DNA of 11,965 nt from an uncultured Collinsella sp. (GCA_900542315.1 UQMV01000050.1:1-11965), one strand, 5' to 3'; positions 1 to 7,537 are shown, numbered from the stretch's first letter. The notes: generated by a model from the letters alone, not told the origin. Numbers and translations are program-made.

Positions 1-2068
1 CGAGCGTGACGTGCTTGACGCGGCTCTGCTCCTCGATACGGGCCTTGAGCGAACGCTCGTCGGCAAGGGCGCGAGCCTCGCGCTCATCCTCGAACACGCG
101 GAACTCGTCGCCGGCGTTGGGCACGGACTGCAGGCCCAGGATCTCGACAGCGTCGGAGGGACCGGCCTCGGTGACGGCGCGACCCTTGGGGTCGAGCATG
201 GCGCGGACGCGGCCGTAGGTGAGGCCAGCGACCAGCGTATCGCCCACGTGCAGGGTACCGCGGGTCACGAGCACGGTAGCGACCGAGCCGCGGCCCTTGT
301 CGAGCTTGGCCTCGAGGACGTTGCCGGAGGCAAAGGTGTCCGGGTTGGCCTTGAGCTCGAGCACGTCTGCCTGGAGCAGCACGGTCTCCAGAAGGTCATC
401 AATGCCGATCTTCTGCTTGGCCGAGATGTTGACGAACATGTTCTGTCCGCCCCACTCCTCGGGGATGACGCCGTACTCGGTGAGCTCCTGGCGCACGCGG
501 TCGGGGTTGGCGCCCGGCTTATCGATCTTGTTGACGGCGACGACGATGGGAACGCCGGCGGCCTTGGCGTGGTTGATCGACTCGACCGTCTGGGGCATGA
601 CGCCGTCATCGGCAGCCACGATCAGAATGACGATGTCGGTCACCTTGGCGCCACGGGCACGCATGGCCGTAAAGGTAGCGTGACCCGGGGTATCGATGAA
701 GGTGATCTTGCGGTCGTTGATCATGACCTGCGAAGCGCCGATGGCCTGCGTAATGCCGCCCGCCTCGCCGGCAGCAACGCCAGTGTGACGGATGGCGTCG
801 AGCAGCGACGTCTTGCCGTGGTCGACGTGACCCATGACGGTGACGACCGGGGCGCGCGGCTTGAGGTCGGCGGGATCGTCGTAGAACGAGAAGGTGTTCT
901 CCTCCTCGGGGGTGATGATCTTGATCTGACGGCCCAGGTCGTCGGCAACAAGCTCGACGAGGTCGTCGGACATGGACTGCGTCATGGTGAGCGGCGTACC
1001 CAGCAGGAACAGGCGCTTGATAATGTCGTTGGCCGGAACGTCGAGCGCCTCGGCAAGCTCCTGGACGGTAACGCCCTGGGAGACCTTGATGGCGTCGAGG
1101 TCCTCGGGGTTCACGCCCTGGGCCAGCGCCTCCTCTATCTTGCGCTCCTCCTGAGCCTTGGCAGCCTCGCGCTCGCGCTTCTCCTTGCGCTTCTTGCGGC
1201 GACCGGTGGACTCGCGAGAGGCCTCCTCGACGGCAGCACGAGCCTCCTCGAGCACCTTCTCGCGGCTGTACTCCTCGGCCTCGCGAGCCATGCGGCTGTA
1301 GTGGTCCTCTTCGTTGTTGTGACCGCCCTTGCGTTTCTTGCCCTTGCCCTGCTTGTCGGGGTTGGGGAAGTCCATGCCAGCAGCGACGTTGTTGCTGGCG
1401 TTGGTGCGATGGCTGTGCGGACGGCTCTCGGAGGCGTTGCGCTCGGAGTTGTTGTCGGAGGCGTTGCGATCGTTACGACGGCCACCGCGGCGGTCGTTGT
1501 TGCCGCCACGACGGTTACCGCGCTCGGCGGCGCGCTCGGCCTTGGCCTTGTCCTCGGCGTCTTTCTTCTCCTTGAGCACGGTCTCCTGTGCGGCGATCTG
1601 GTCGAGCAGCGAACGGAAGCGCGAACCGGAGTCGGAAGCGGGAACGGCGCGGCGCTGGGCCTCGCGGGCAGCCTCCTCCTTCTCGCGGGCAAGGCGCTCC
1701 TGCTCGGCCTTCTTCTTGGCCTCGGCCTCGGCGCGGGCAGCCTCCTCGGCAGCCTGGGCTGCGGCAAACTGGCGGCGCTCCTCCTCGCGGGCCTTCTCGG
1801 CGGCGATGCGCTCGCGCTCGGCCTCAGCGGCGCGAGCGGCCTCCTCGGCGGCAGCTGCCTGCTCCTCGGCCTGCTTGGCGGCCTCGACTTCCTGAGCGCG
1901 GGCCTCGATCACCGAGGCGAGCTGCTTGCGGACCATGGCAACGTAGGCGTCCTCCAGGGTGGAGGAAGCGGACTTAGCGGGAATCTTCATATCGGCGAGA
2001 TGACCCATCAGTTCCTTGGAGGTCATGCCGAACTCTTTGGCCAGGGTGGACACACGGACTTTTGCCAT
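1..2068 (-). CDS. infB: Translation initiation factor IF-2 (C-terminus beyond window)
   Basis: GTPase that brings initiator tRNA to the 30S subunit and promotes 50S joining in the cytoplasm. The reading frame runs 689 codons from the ATG at 2068 to the window edge. I estimate that roughly 240 residues (end of domain II plus the C1/C2 fMet-tRNA-binding part) are missing. Residues 1-50 are the first IF2_N domain (MAKVRVSTLAKEFG). Residues ~50-165 are an Ala/Glu/Arg-rich, probably helical linker. Residues ~175-235 are Arg/Gly/Asn-rich and likely disordered. A second IF2_N domain covers ~320-375. The G domain is intact: G1 GHVDHGKT (413-420), a switch I region with GGITQ, G3 DTPGH (459-463), G4 NKID (513-516) and G5 SAK (549-551). 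The start has an AGGTGA Shine-Dalgarno at 2075-2080. It is the third gene of the rimP-nusA-infB unit, 91 nt after nusA. The long charged N-terminus is typical of actinobacterial IF2. Identification is secure. Confidence 0.98.
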   Translation of the reverse strand, partial: MAKVRVSTLAKEFGMTSKELMGHLADMKIPAKSASSTLEDAYVAMVRKQLASVIEARAQEVEAAKQAEEQAAAAEEAARAAEAERERIAAEKAREEERRQFAAAQAAEEAARAEAEAKKKAEQERLAREKEEAAREAQRRAVPASDSGSRFRSLLDQIAAQETVLKEKKDAEDKAKAERAAERGNRRGGNNDRRGGRRNDRNASDNNSERNASESRPHSHRTNASNNVAAGMDFPNPDKQGKGKKRKGGHNNEEDHYSRMAREAEEYSREKVLEEARAAVEEASRESTGRRKKRKEKREREAAKAQEERKIEEALAQGVNPEDLDAIKVSQGVTVQELAEALDVPANDIIKRLFLLGTPLTMTQSMSDDLVELVADDLGRQIKIITPEEENTFSFYDDPADLKPRAPVVTVMGHVDHGKTSLLDAIRHTGVAAGEAGGITQAIGASQVMINDRKITFIDTPGHATFTAMRARGAKVTDIVILIVAADDGVMPQTVESINHAKAAGVPIVVAVNKIDKPGANPDRVRQELTEYGVIPEEWGGQNMFVNISAKQKIGIDDLLETVLLQADVLELKANPDTFASGNVLEAKLDKGRGSVATVLVTRGTLHVGDTLVAGLTYGRVRAMLDPKGRAVTEAGPSDAVEILGLQSVPNAGDEFRVFEDEREARALADERSLKARIEEQSRVKHVTL

Positions 2069-2159
2069 ATGACTTCACCTACCCTTTCTGGCACCTTGGG
2101 TGCCTAGAGACTGAACGAGCGTGGGAGATGCACCGGGACCTACCCGGCGCGACCGCGCG
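2069..2159 (-). other. Structured nusA-infB spacer, no ylxR
   Basis: This 91-nt intercistronic spacer has no ORF. In many Firmicutes and some Actinobacteria this position holds ylxR (rnpM), sometimes with a ylxQ-like gene. It contains two perfect small hairpins: CCGGG-N5-CCCGG at 2133-2147 and GGCACC-TTG-GGTGCC at 2090-2104. The second ends about 10 nt upstream of the infB Shine-Dalgarno. Neither is followed by a U-run on the minus strand, so they are not terminators. They could act as mRNA processing or stability elements or modulate infB initiation; that part is inference. Confidence 0.5.
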
Positions 2160-3407
2160 CTAGATCAGGTCCTCCGCATCATCGAAGGCGTCGGTGTCAT
2201 GGACACCGCAGAAACGGGAGCCGGGACGAGCCTGGTTGCGGCACTGGATGCCGTCCTCGGACACATACTCGCAGCGGCGGACGTCCTCGTCCTCCTCGTC
2301 ACCGATCAGGTCGGCGGCGGGCTCCTCGTGAACGGGAACGTTCTTGAGGATGTCGGCGGCAAGCGTCTCGGACTTGATGTCGATGTGCCAGCCGGTCAGG
2401 CGCGCGGCGAGGCGGGCGTTCTGGCCCTCCTTGCCGATGGCGAGGGACAGCTGGTCGTCGGGCACGATGACGCCGGCGTAGGCCTTCTCCTCGTCAATGA
2501 GGACGCGGGTGACCTTAGCGGGCGACAGGGCGTTGGCGACGTAGACGGCAGGATCGGCATCCCACAGGATGACGTCGACGCGCTCGCCACGGAGCTCGCC
2601 CACGACAGCGCGAACACGGCTGCCCTTGGGGCCGACGCAGGCGCCCACGGGATCCAGACGGTCGTCGAGCGAGTGGACGGCGACCTTGGAGCGCTGGCCG
2701 GGCTCGCGCGCGATCGACTTGATCTGGACGGTGCCTTCATAGATCTCGGGCACCTCCTGCTCAAACAGACGACGCATGAGCTCGGGGTGGGTACGGGAGA
2801 TGACAATCGGCGGACGGCTGTGCTCGCCACGAACCGGCTGCAGGTTGGAGTTGGGGTCGCGAACGTCGATGATTACGGCCTTGATGTGCTGGTTGTGCAG
2901 GTAGCGCTCGCCCATCGGACGCTCGTTGCGCTCATTCTCGTAACGGCGCTGGTCGAAGTGCGGAAGCTCGGCCTCGACGCCCTCGCGGATCTTGACGATC
3001 GTGAAGTCGGGCGTGGACTGCAGCACGGTGCCGCTGATGAGGTCACCGATGCGTCCGGAGAACTCCTCGTAGATCTGCTCGCGGGCGGAGTTACGCACGA
3101 TGGCGTTGATCTCGGCCTTGGCGTGCTGGGCGGCGATGCGGCTCGTGTTCTTGGGGGTGACGTCGATCTCCTCGAACTCGGTGAAGTTGCCCTCCTCGTC
3201 CATGGAATCGTCGATCGGCTCCAGGCGGTAGACGTAGATCTTGCCGGTGGTGCGGTCGATGGTCACCTTGGCGCCCCACTCAAGATGCAGGATCTCGGCA
3301 TAGCTCTTGGCGAGCGACTGCTCCAGGCGGTCGATCAGGTAGAGCTGGTCGATGTGCTTCTCCTGGCAAAGCTCCATCAGGGCGGACATCATGTCGGATG
3401 CTGCCAT
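2160..3407 (-). CDS. nusA: Transcription termination/antitermination factor NusA with C-terminal CCCH tail
   Basis: RNA polymerase-associated factor controlling pausing, intrinsic termination and antitermination. At 415 aa it has the usual core: the RNAP-binding N-terminal domain (~1-120), an S1 domain (~120-200), KH1 (~205-285, GPKG loop at 259-262) and KH2 (~290-350, GKEG loop at 325-328, followed by QNARLAARLTGW). It lacks the extra acidic repeats of proteobacterial NusA. Instead, after an acidic linker (~360-376), it ends in a small cysteine motif, C379-x9-C389-x10-C400-x2-H403, a likely zinc-binding knuckle that I do not know as a standard part of NusA. The ATG at 3407 lies 1 nt after the rimP TAA, with its AAGGAAAG Shine-Dalgarno inside the end of rimP, so the two are probably translationally coupled. 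The assignment is secure; the tail function is unknown. Confidence 0.98.
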   Translation of the reverse strand: MAASDMMSALMELCQEKHIDQLYLIDRLEQSLAKSYAEILHLEWGAKVTIDRTTGKIYVYRLEPIDDSMDEEGNFTEFEEIDVTPKNTSRIAAQHAKAEINAIVRNSAREQIYEEFSGRIGDLISGTVLQSTPDFTIVKIREGVEAELPHFDQRRYENERNERPMGERYLHNQHIKAVIIDVRDPNSNLQPVRGEHSRPPIVISRTHPELMRRLFEQEVPEIYEGTVQIKSIAREPGQRSKVAVHSLDDRLDPVGACVGPKGSRVRAVVGELRGERVDVILWDADPAVYVANALSPAKVTRVLIDEEKAYAGVIVPDDQLSLAIGKEGQNARLAARLTGWHIDIKSETLAADILKNVPVHEEPAADLIGDEEDEDVRRCEYVSEDGIQCRNQARPGSRFCGVHDTDAFDDAEDLI

Positions 3408-3408
3408 C

Positions 3409-3903
3409 TTACTTTCCTTCCTTCGCGGGCTTGAAGTCGTAGGTGGGCTTCAACTTGCACTTTTTAACATCAGAAAAATCGAGGGTAACGGACTCGCCGT
3501 CCTCGAGCTCGAGGGTCACGTTCGTCTCGGTAGCGGCGGCAATCTTGCCGGCGTACTTGCGACGGCCCTCGGTGGCGGTGGAGGTGAGCTCACAGTTTTC
3601 GCCCACAAAGCGGGCAAAGTCACTCGGGCGGCGCAGCGGGCGCGCCATACCCGGGCTCGACACCTCGAGCGTATAGCTCGAAGAGATGGGGTCGAGCTCC
3701 TCAATCACATCGCCGACCCACTTGGTGTTGGCCGTGACGTCGTTGAGCGACAGGCTCTGACCCTCGGCACCCTCGATACGCACGCGCACGCAGGGGGCCT
3801 TGGTGGCACCCACGAGCTCGACGTCGACGATGTCGATATCGTGCTGGGGAGCGACGGCCTCGAGCGCGTCGATGATCGCCTGCTCGGTCTTGGTCTTGAC
3901 CAT
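3409..3903 (-). CDS. rimP: Ribosome maturation factor RimP
   Basis: Cytoplasmic 30S assembly factor, 164 aa, close to the family's usual ~150-165. The signature YTLEVSSPGMARPLRRPSDF (residues 77-96) is the RimP hallmark at the end of the N-terminal alpha/beta domain. The C-terminal part (~97-155) is the SH3-like domain. The frame stays open upstream to 4158, but I place the start at the ATG at 3903. A strong GGAGGTG Shine-Dalgarno (3910-3916) lies 6 nt ahead, and any longer start would run through a terminator hairpin and the promoter. It is the first gene of the rimP-nusA-infB operon and is 1 nt from nusA. Transcription is probably controlled by the leader hairpin just upstream. Confidence 0.97.
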   Translation of the reverse strand: MVKTKTEQAIIDALEAVAPQHDIDIVDVELVGATKAPCVRVRIEGAEGQSLSLNDVTANTKWVGDVIEELDPISSSYTLEVSSPGMARPLRRPSDFARFVGENCELTSTATEGRRKYAGKIAAATETNVTLELEDGESVTLDFSDVKKCKLKPTYDFKPAKEGK

Positions 3904-3909
3904 TGCGGC

Positions 3910-3916
3910 ACCTCCA
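3910..3916 (-). promoter_or_regulatory. rimP Shine-Dalgarno (decides the start)
   Basis: GGAGGTG on the minus strand, 6 nt before the ATG at 3903. It begins only about 7 nt after the U-run of the upstream hairpin, so ribosome entry and the hairpin are closely juxtaposed. Confidence 0.85.
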
Positions 3917-3921
3917 TCCAT

Positions 3922-3956
3922 ACAAAAAAGAAGCGGGGCCGAAACCCCACTTCTTT
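3922..3956 (-). terminator. Terminator-like hairpin in the rimP-nusA-infB leader (probable attenuator)
   Basis: On the minus strand, AAAGAAG-T-GGGG pairs with CCCC-G... via CCCC-C/T-CTTCTTT: a 7-bp plus 4-bp stem with one internal mismatch (3934/3949), a TTTCGG loop (3939-3944), and a continuous U-run ending in TTTTTTG. This is the shape of an intrinsic terminator. It sits between the predicted promoter and the rimP Shine-Dalgarno. No minus-strand gene ends nearby (leuS ends almost 1 kb away behind its own terminator), so its natural target is the operon's own leader transcript. I see no convincing antiterminator helix. Confidence 0.75.
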
Positions 3957-3970
3957 CAATTACAACTTCA

Positions 3971-4014
3971 TTTGCAAGCAAACTATACCAATAGCTGCGG
4001 AAACGTGCAAGCAC
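3971..4014. repeat. Two short inverted repeats sharing TGCAAGCA, 33 bp apart
   Basis: TTTGC-AA-GCAAA (3971-3982) and GTGC-AA-GCAC (4005-4014) both contain TGCAAGCA (3973-3980 and 4006-4013). Centre spacing is 33 bp, about three helical turns. One overlaps the predicted start/-10 edge and the other the -35 of the rimP promoter, as expected for an operator pair. No regulator is identified. Confidence 0.45.
3982..4010 (-). promoter_or_regulatory. Predicted sigma-A-type promoter of rimP-nusA-infB
   Basis: On the minus strand, -10 TATAGT (3982-3987) lies 17 nt from a weak -35 TTGCAC (4005-4010). The predicted transcription start near 3975 gives a ~72-nt leader carrying the terminator-like hairpin. 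The -10 is good and the -35 matches consensus only at TTG. Confidence 0.5.
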
Positions 4015-4108
4015 AGTACGAATCTGCAGGTCAGCGTGCGCACAGCTTCTCCACAAGAATAGGACAATTGGACTAAAGACTCCATGAGGCAAGCGTCCGA
4101 GGATCCAA

Positions 4109-4143
4109 GAACGGGCCATGCGTCCCAATCCGCAGGCCCGTTC
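4109..4143. other. Isolated strong hairpin in the rimP/lipoprotein divergent gap
   Basis: GAACGGGCC (4109-4117) pairs with GGCCCGTTC (4135-4143). Inside it TGCG (4119-4122) pairs with CGCA (4131-4134), leaving one bulged A and an 8-nt loop. That is 13 bp of GC-rich stem without a U-run on either strand, so it is not a simple terminator. The rest of the 4015-4260 stretch shows no ORF and no promoter I can support. Confidence 0.45.
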
Positions 4144-4272
4144 GAACCCCAAGGGCATTCCTCCCCGAGCCCCAATCGATCAGACTTACGCTAAGGGACA
4201 TTCTGCAACAATCCGGCTAGCAAGTCGCACAACGACAAACCTTTCCAAATCCTGTACGGCAAGGAGGCACCC

Positions 4273-4845
4273 ATGAATCGCCTAGGCACCCTCTGCATGA
4301 CTGCGTTCGCCATCGCAACGTGCTCGTTGGCCCTAGCGGGCTGTGGCAAAACGAACAGCAAAACCGGAACATGCGAACCGGATCCCGGCAGCACCAAAGC
4401 CATCGAGAAAACCGAACCCCCGGCGAGCTTCGACAAAATAGACGAGGACATCGTCGATCCCCAGAGCTTGGGTCCCGATTCCCAAGAACAGTTCCTCATC
4501 GACCTTGAGGCAGACGAGAACGTCCATGTTACCTGCGTGGGCAAGGACACGGATGGCTACGGCGACGCCGCGCTCGTCTTTACGGTGACCAACAACACCG
4601 GTGTCGACATGATGTTTGGCGATGTGGACTCCTATGCCTACGTCAACGGCGTGGTCCGCGATGTGCACATGCGCCAGCAGGTCGCAGCGGGCGAGGAAAC
4701 GCGCGCCATGCTCACCTTTGTGGGCACCTACGACGACCCGGACTTTGATGTGAACAACGACCTCAACGACATCTACCTCAACATATGGATGTTCGAAGAG
4801 GCAACGGGCAACGTTTACTTTAGGGACCTGGTACACATCCCATAG
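4273..4845 (+). CDS. Putative secreted lipoprotein, Ig-like fold, unknown function
   Basis: The protein has 190 aa. Residues 1-23 form a lipoprotein signal peptide (MNRLG start, hydrophobic core, lipobox LAGC) with the lipidated cysteine at C24, so the mature protein should be anchored to the outer face of the membrane. A short polar linker (~25-70, with several Pro, Glu and Lys) leads to a ~110-residue beta-rich domain. The pattern 'ALVFTVTNNTGVDMMF ... MRQQVAAGEETRAMLTF' resembles small Ig-like lipoprotein domains (DUF4352/DUF5067 type). That likeness is from memory. AAGGAGG (4261-4267) lies 5 nt before the ATG and fixes the start. The gene stands alone, divergent from rimP and convergent with leuS. 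No partner suggests a role. I do not recognise a specific function. Confidence 0.85.
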   Translation: MNRLGTLCMTAFAIATCSLALAGCGKTNSKTGTCEPDPGSTKAIEKTEPPASFDKIDEDIVDPQSLGPDSQEQFLIDLEADENVHVTCVGKDTDGYGDAALVFTVTNNTGVDMMFGDVDSYAYVNGVVRDVHMRQQVAAGEETRAMLTFVGTYDDPDFDVNNDLNDIYLNIWMFEEATGNVYFRDLVHIP

Positions 4846-4885
4846 AAAACGTTGCGACGCAATGACTAAGCAGGGCATACAACAC

Positions 4886-4925
4886 AAAACGAGGGACGAC
4901 CCAACCGGATCGCCCCTCGTCTTTT
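4886..4925. terminator. Bidirectional terminator between the lipoprotein gene and leuS
   Basis: ACGAGGG (4889-4895) pairs with CCCTCGT (4914-4920). The helix continues inward with mismatches (CGA/TCG, CC/GG) around an AACC loop. The plus strand continues CTTTT and the minus strand TTTTG, so it can end both converging transcripts. Confidence 0.85.
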
Positions 4926-4949
4926 ATGCGTCAGTTAAGCGCGCAGTGC

Positions 4950-7526
4950 CTACTTGACCACCAGGTTGACCAGCTTGCCGGGCACGCAGATGGCCTTGAC
5001 GACCGTCTTGCCCTCGAGCCACTTGGCGACGGCGGCCTCGGCGGCAGCCTGCATATCCTCATTGGAGGCATCGCGGGCAACGTCGACGCGGCCGCGGACC
5101 TTGCCGAGCACCTGGACCACGATCTGCACCGTGTCCTCAACGGACTCGGCCAGGTCGAACTCGGGCCAGGCGGCGGTGTAGGCGTTGCCCTCGCAGCCGA
5201 GTGCCTCGTGCCACAGCTCGTCGGCCCAGAACGGACAGATGGGGGCAAGGACGCTCACGATATCCTTAGCCACGCCGTAGCACAGCGCCTTGTCGCGGGC
5301 GGTACCCTCGGTGGCGTTGAGGTAGGCGCTCGCCGCGTTGACGAGCTCCATGACGGCCGAGATGGCGGTGTTGAACTGGCCGCGATCGAAGTCCTCGGTG
5401 CACTTGGCGATGGTGCGGTGACGCTCGCGATAGAGCTTCATCGCGACCTCGTCGAGCGCGGACTTGTCGAAGGCCACGTTGGCGTCGCCGGACTGGACGA
5501 GCTGCCAAACGATACGCCAGGCGCGCTTGATGAAGCGGTTAGCGCCCTCGACAGCCTTGGGATCCCAGTCGAAGTCCTTCTCGGGCGGGGCGATAAACAG
5601 GATCGCCAAACGCATGGTGTCGGCGCCGTAGGGCTCGATGACCGAGCTCGGGGGCACGACATTGCCCTTGGACTTGGACATGGTGTCGCCGTTCTCGTCC
5701 TTGACCATGCCCTGGCACAGCAGGTTGGTGAAGGGCTCGTCCACACTCAGCAGGCCCAGGTCGCGCAGTGCCTTGGTAAAGAAGCGGCTGTAGAGCAGGT
5801 GCAGAATGGCGTGCTCGATGCCGCCGATGTAGTTATCGACGGGCATCCAACGGTCGGCGGCCTCACGGGAGAAGGGCAGCTCGGTGTTGTGCGGATCGGT
5901 ATAGCGCAGGTAGTACCAGCTGGAGCAGGTAAAGGTGTCCATGGTATCGGTCTCGCGCTTGGCCGGGCGACCGCAGACCGGGCAGGTGGTCTCGTAGAAC
6001 TCCTTGCACTCGGCGAGGGTTTCACCGGCGCCCAGGTCCAGGTTCTCGGGCAGCGTCACCGGCAGCTGATCCTCGGGCACGGGCACGATGCCGCAGTGCT
6101 CGCAGTGGATGGCCGGGATGGGGTTGCCCCAATAGCGCTGGCGGCTGATGAGCCAGTCGCGCAGACGGAACTCGACCTTGCGACGACCACAGCCCATGGC
6201 CTCGAGGTCGGCCACGATGGCAGCCTCGCCCTCGGAGTGCTTACCGCCGCGCATGCCGGTGTACTTGCCGGACTGGACGAGCGTGCCCTCGGCAGCGTGA
6301 GCGCAATCCCAGTCGACGGTCTCGGCATGGAAGGTATCGATGGTCTCGCCGCTGGCCTCGACGGCAGCGCGATCGCCATCGTCCAGGATGATCGGTACGA
6401 TCGGCAGGTCGTACTTGCGGGCGAACTCAAAGTCGCGCTGGTCGCCACAGGGAACGGCCATGACGGCACCGGTACCGTAGTCGGCAACGACATAATCGGC
6501 AACCCACACGGGGACCTTCTCGCCGTTGACGGGGTTTACCACATAGCGGCCCGTGAAGGCACCATGCTTCTCGAGGGTGCCCTGGGCACGCTCGACGGCA
6601 GAGATATGCTTGGAGTCCTCGACGATCTTGGTCACGGCCTCCTCGTACTCCGTGCCCTCGACGAGCTCGTGCAAGCCGGCGTACTCGGGAGCCAGGACAA
6701 AGAAGGAGACGCCAAAAAGGGTATCGGCACGCGTGGTAAAGACGGTGATCTTGCCCTCGTCGCCCTCGATGGGCTCGCCGTCCTTGTCGCACAGGGTAAA
6801 GTCGACCTCGGCGCCCTCGGAGCGACCGATCCAGTTGGCCTGCATCTGCTTGACGCGCTCGGGCCAGCCGGGGAGCTTCTCCAGGTCGTCGAGCAGCTCC
6901 TGAGAGTACTCGGTAATCTTGTAGTACCACTGCTCAAGGTCGCGCTTCTCGGGCTCGGTGCCGCAGCGCCAGCACTTGCCCTCGGTAACCTGCTCGTTGG
7001 CCAGAACGGTCTTGCAGGTGGGGCACCAGTTGACCGGGTTCTTCTTACGGTAGACCAGGCCCTTTTCCCACATCTTCTCAAAGATCCACTGGCCCCAGCG
7101 GTAGTAGTCGGGGCTGCAGGTCTTGACCATGCGATCCAGATCGTAGGAGAAGCCCATGCGCTTCATCGTGACGAGCGCCTGGTCCATGTTCTTATACGTC
7201 CAGGCGGCAGCCTGCGTGTTGTGCTTGATGGCGGCGTTCTCGGCAGGCAGGCCAAAGGCGTCAAAGCCGATGGGATGCAGCACGTCGTAGCCGCGCATGC
7301 GGGCCTGACGGGCCATGGCATCGCCGATAGTGTAGTTGCGCGCGTGGCCCATGTGCAGGTCGCCCGACGGATACGGGAACATCTCGAGCACATACTTCTT
7401 GGGCTTACTGTCGTCGGTGTCGACGGCAAAGAGGTTGGAGTCCTCCCAGGCCTTCATCCACCGGGACTCGATGGCCTGCGCGTCGTAGGCAGGGATCTCG
7501 TCCTTATGATCTGTGCAATCGCACAT
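4950..7526 (-). CDS. leuS: Leucyl-tRNA synthetase (class I)
   Basis: Charges tRNA-Leu with leucine in the cytoplasm. The 858 aa match the bacterial length. In order: the HIGH-type motif HMGH (58-61) in PYPSGDLHMGH; zinc knuckles C168/C171/C185/C188, and C475/C478 with C515/C518; a CP1 editing domain (~225-420) with the Thr-rich TVFTTRADT (261-269) and YGTGAVMAVPCGDQRD (350-365); and MSKSK (616-620) closing the active site. An anticodon-binding domain (~690-800) and a C-terminal domain ending GKLVNLVVK follow. The editing Asp of the 'RD' pair is present (D365), but the His usually found in 'HDxRD' is Gly361 here. The start at 7526 has AAGGAG 5 nt upstream. The frame remains open to an ATG at 7610 and to 7649, through a leader hairpin, so those starts are less likely. 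It is transcribed alone from its own leader. Confidence 0.98.
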   Translation of the reverse strand: MCDCTDHKDEIPAYDAQAIESRWMKAWEDSNLFAVDTDDSKPKKYVLEMFPYPSGDLHMGHARNYTIGDAMARQARMRGYDVLHPIGFDAFGLPAENAAIKHNTQAAAWTYKNMDQALVTMKRMGFSYDLDRMVKTCSPDYYRWGQWIFEKMWEKGLVYRKKNPVNWCPTCKTVLANEQVTEGKCWRCGTEPEKRDLEQWYYKITEYSQELLDDLEKLPGWPERVKQMQANWIGRSEGAEVDFTLCDKDGEPIEGDEGKITVFTTRADTLFGVSFFVLAPEYAGLHELVEGTEYEEAVTKIVEDSKHISAVERAQGTLEKHGAFTGRYVVNPVNGEKVPVWVADYVVADYGTGAVMAVPCGDQRDFEFARKYDLPIVPIILDDGDRAAVEASGETIDTFHAETVDWDCAHAAEGTLVQSGKYTGMRGGKHSEGEAAIVADLEAMGCGRRKVEFRLRDWLISRQRYWGNPIPAIHCEHCGIVPVPEDQLPVTLPENLDLGAGETLAECKEFYETTCPVCGRPAKRETDTMDTFTCSSWYYLRYTDPHNTELPFSREAADRWMPVDNYIGGIEHAILHLLYSRFFTKALRDLGLLSVDEPFTNLLCQGMVKDENGDTMSKSKGNVVPPSSVIEPYGADTMRLAILFIAPPEKDFDWDPKAVEGANRFIKRAWRIVWQLVQSGDANVAFDKSALDEVAMKLYRERHRTIAKCTEDFDRGQFNTAISAVMELVNAASAYLNATEGTARDKALCYGVAKDIVSVLAPICPFWADELWHEALGCEGNAYTAAWPEFDLAESVEDTVQIVVQVLGKVRGRVDVARDASNEDMQAAAEAAVAKWLEGKTVVKAICVPGKLVNLVVK

Positions 7527-7531
7527 ATCAG

Positions 7532-7537
7532 CTCCTT
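7532..7537 (-). promoter_or_regulatory. leuS Shine-Dalgarno (decides the start)
   Basis: AAGGAG on the minus strand, 5 nt before the ATG at 7526. It supports this start over in-frame upstream codons, which have no Shine-Dalgarno. The repeat copy CAAGTTAA directly abuts it. Confidence 0.85.

Noticed and set aside
11..2107. 698-codon open frame on the plus strand opposite infB
   Set aside because: It is the mirror of infB, whose GC-rich codon use avoids TTA, CTA and TCA. The translation is low-complexity Leu/Gly/Val-rich and the IF2 motifs are all on the minus strand.
3409..4158. Longer 249-aa RimP from an upstream start
   Set aside because: The extra N-terminus would cross the terminator-like hairpin and the predicted promoter. 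The start at 3903 has the strong Shine-Dalgarno and gives the family length.
4140..4160. GTTCGAAC resembling a tRNA T-loop
   Set aside because: The flanking bases cannot form a T-stem on either strand, and no acceptor or anticodon arm is present.
4333..4887. 184-codon minus-strand ORF opposite the lipoprotein gene
   Set aside because: The plus strand has a clear lipobox, a Shine-Dalgarno and a terminator in the right place. The antisense frame has none and crosses part of the terminator region.
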